A stretch of 5,638 bases of DNA from Candidatus Methylomirabilota bacterium (GTDB lineage: Bacteria > Methylomirabilota > Methylomirabilia > Methylomirabilales > Methylomirabilaceae): the NCBI GenBank assembly GCA_003105305.1, contig PQAQ01000136.1, positions 1 to 5,638 of the forward strand, in the 5' to 3' direction. Both the position numbers and the translations under genes were made by a program. Each line of letters opens with the position of its first letter. The stretch's first letter is position 1. The notes under the pieces are model-generated. The model saw nothing but the letters and a program-made list of their open reading frames with translations. It did no database searches and had not been told where the DNA came from. Of the stretch, positions 5,446 through 5,638 are shown in pieces.

Positions 5446-5638
5446 GCCGAAGTCGGTCTGTAAGCCGGATCCTGTACGGCCGGACCGTTTGGTCCGACCG
5501 GATGACCATTCCTCTAGGCCCGGCGTTACCGTCGGGCTCAAGCAGCCTACCCGTCCCGCCTGCCCCCTAAGGAGCACGAGAGCGGGCCGCTCTCTGCGGA
5601 ATGGGGCGGGACCTATTTGGCCTTGCTCCGGGTGGGGT
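5446..5638 (-). ncRNA. rnpB: RNase P RNA, 3' half (partial)
   Basis: The minus strand contains the catalytic RNA of RNase P, which trims the 5' leader from pre-tRNA. Diagnostic blocks in order from the right edge are CACCCGGAGCAAGGCCAAAT, GGGTAGGCTGCTTGAGCC, GGCCTAGAGGAATGG and CCGGCTTACAGACCGACTTC. A P16 stem (5605-5612 with 5553-5560, GTCCCGCC/GGCGGGAC) and P17 stem (5589-5594 with 5578-5583) capped by the loop GGCCC show the type A (ancestral) architecture. That loop normally pairs elsewhere in the RNA to form P6. The 5' half, including the partner strand of P4, lies outside the window. The 3' end is set only approximately, since its P1 partner is missing. The usual ACAGAA before CCGGCTTA reads ACAGGA here. 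Confidence 0.95.

Overview
The window looks like chromosomal DNA from a GC-rich (roughly 60% by eye), Gram-negative-type bacterium. The support is bacterial RNase P RNA of the type A architecture, an ECF sigma factor paired with a membrane-spanning zinc-type anti-sigma factor, and a DUF1614 membrane protein. The gene mix would fit a poorly cultured environmental lineage such as NC10/Methylomirabilota or Nitrospirota. That placement is inference from general family resemblance and is not secure. There are no tRNAs, insertion sequences or CRISPR arrays.

Left half, plus strand. The first 141 bases are the C-terminus of a type III-like restriction enzyme (helicase/nuclease) subunit. A near-consensus sigma70-type promoter (TTGACA-N17-GACAAT) overlaps its stop codon and should drive the next gene, a complete NAD-type aldehyde dehydrogenase (GTG start at 250, chosen from a GGAGG site). 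After a 193-base gap comes a 169-residue membrane protein of the YdjM/DUF457 'metal-dependent hydrolase' type. The plus-strand genes end at about 2461 and are followed by a perfect 13-bp hairpin at 2499-2531.

Right half, minus strand, read from the right edge leftwards. First is the 3' half of rnpB, then a 35-codon single-span membrane micro-protein (5348-5241) and a roughly 280-base gap containing a 20-bp tandem repeat. Next is a tight three-gene cluster: DUF1614 membrane protein (4955-4272), ECF sigma factor (4261-3698) and anti-sigma factor (3708-2878). The gap between the first two is 10 bases and the last two overlap by 11 bases, so translational coupling is likely. Beyond the anti-sigma gene is a second single-span micro-protein of 34 codons (2771-2667). 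It has a very strong ribosome binding site, and a GGAAC-N18-GTTTAG element upstream looks like an ECF-type promoter. A second hairpin (2614-2651) closes this convergent junction.

Working model (inference): the DUF1614 protein and anti-sigma factor sit in the inner membrane, the anti-sigma factor holds the sigma factor, and an envelope signal releases it. The micro-protein at 2667-2771 is then the nearest visible candidate target of the sigma factor. Both micro-proteins are short enough to be missed by standard gene calling and are the most original content of the window.
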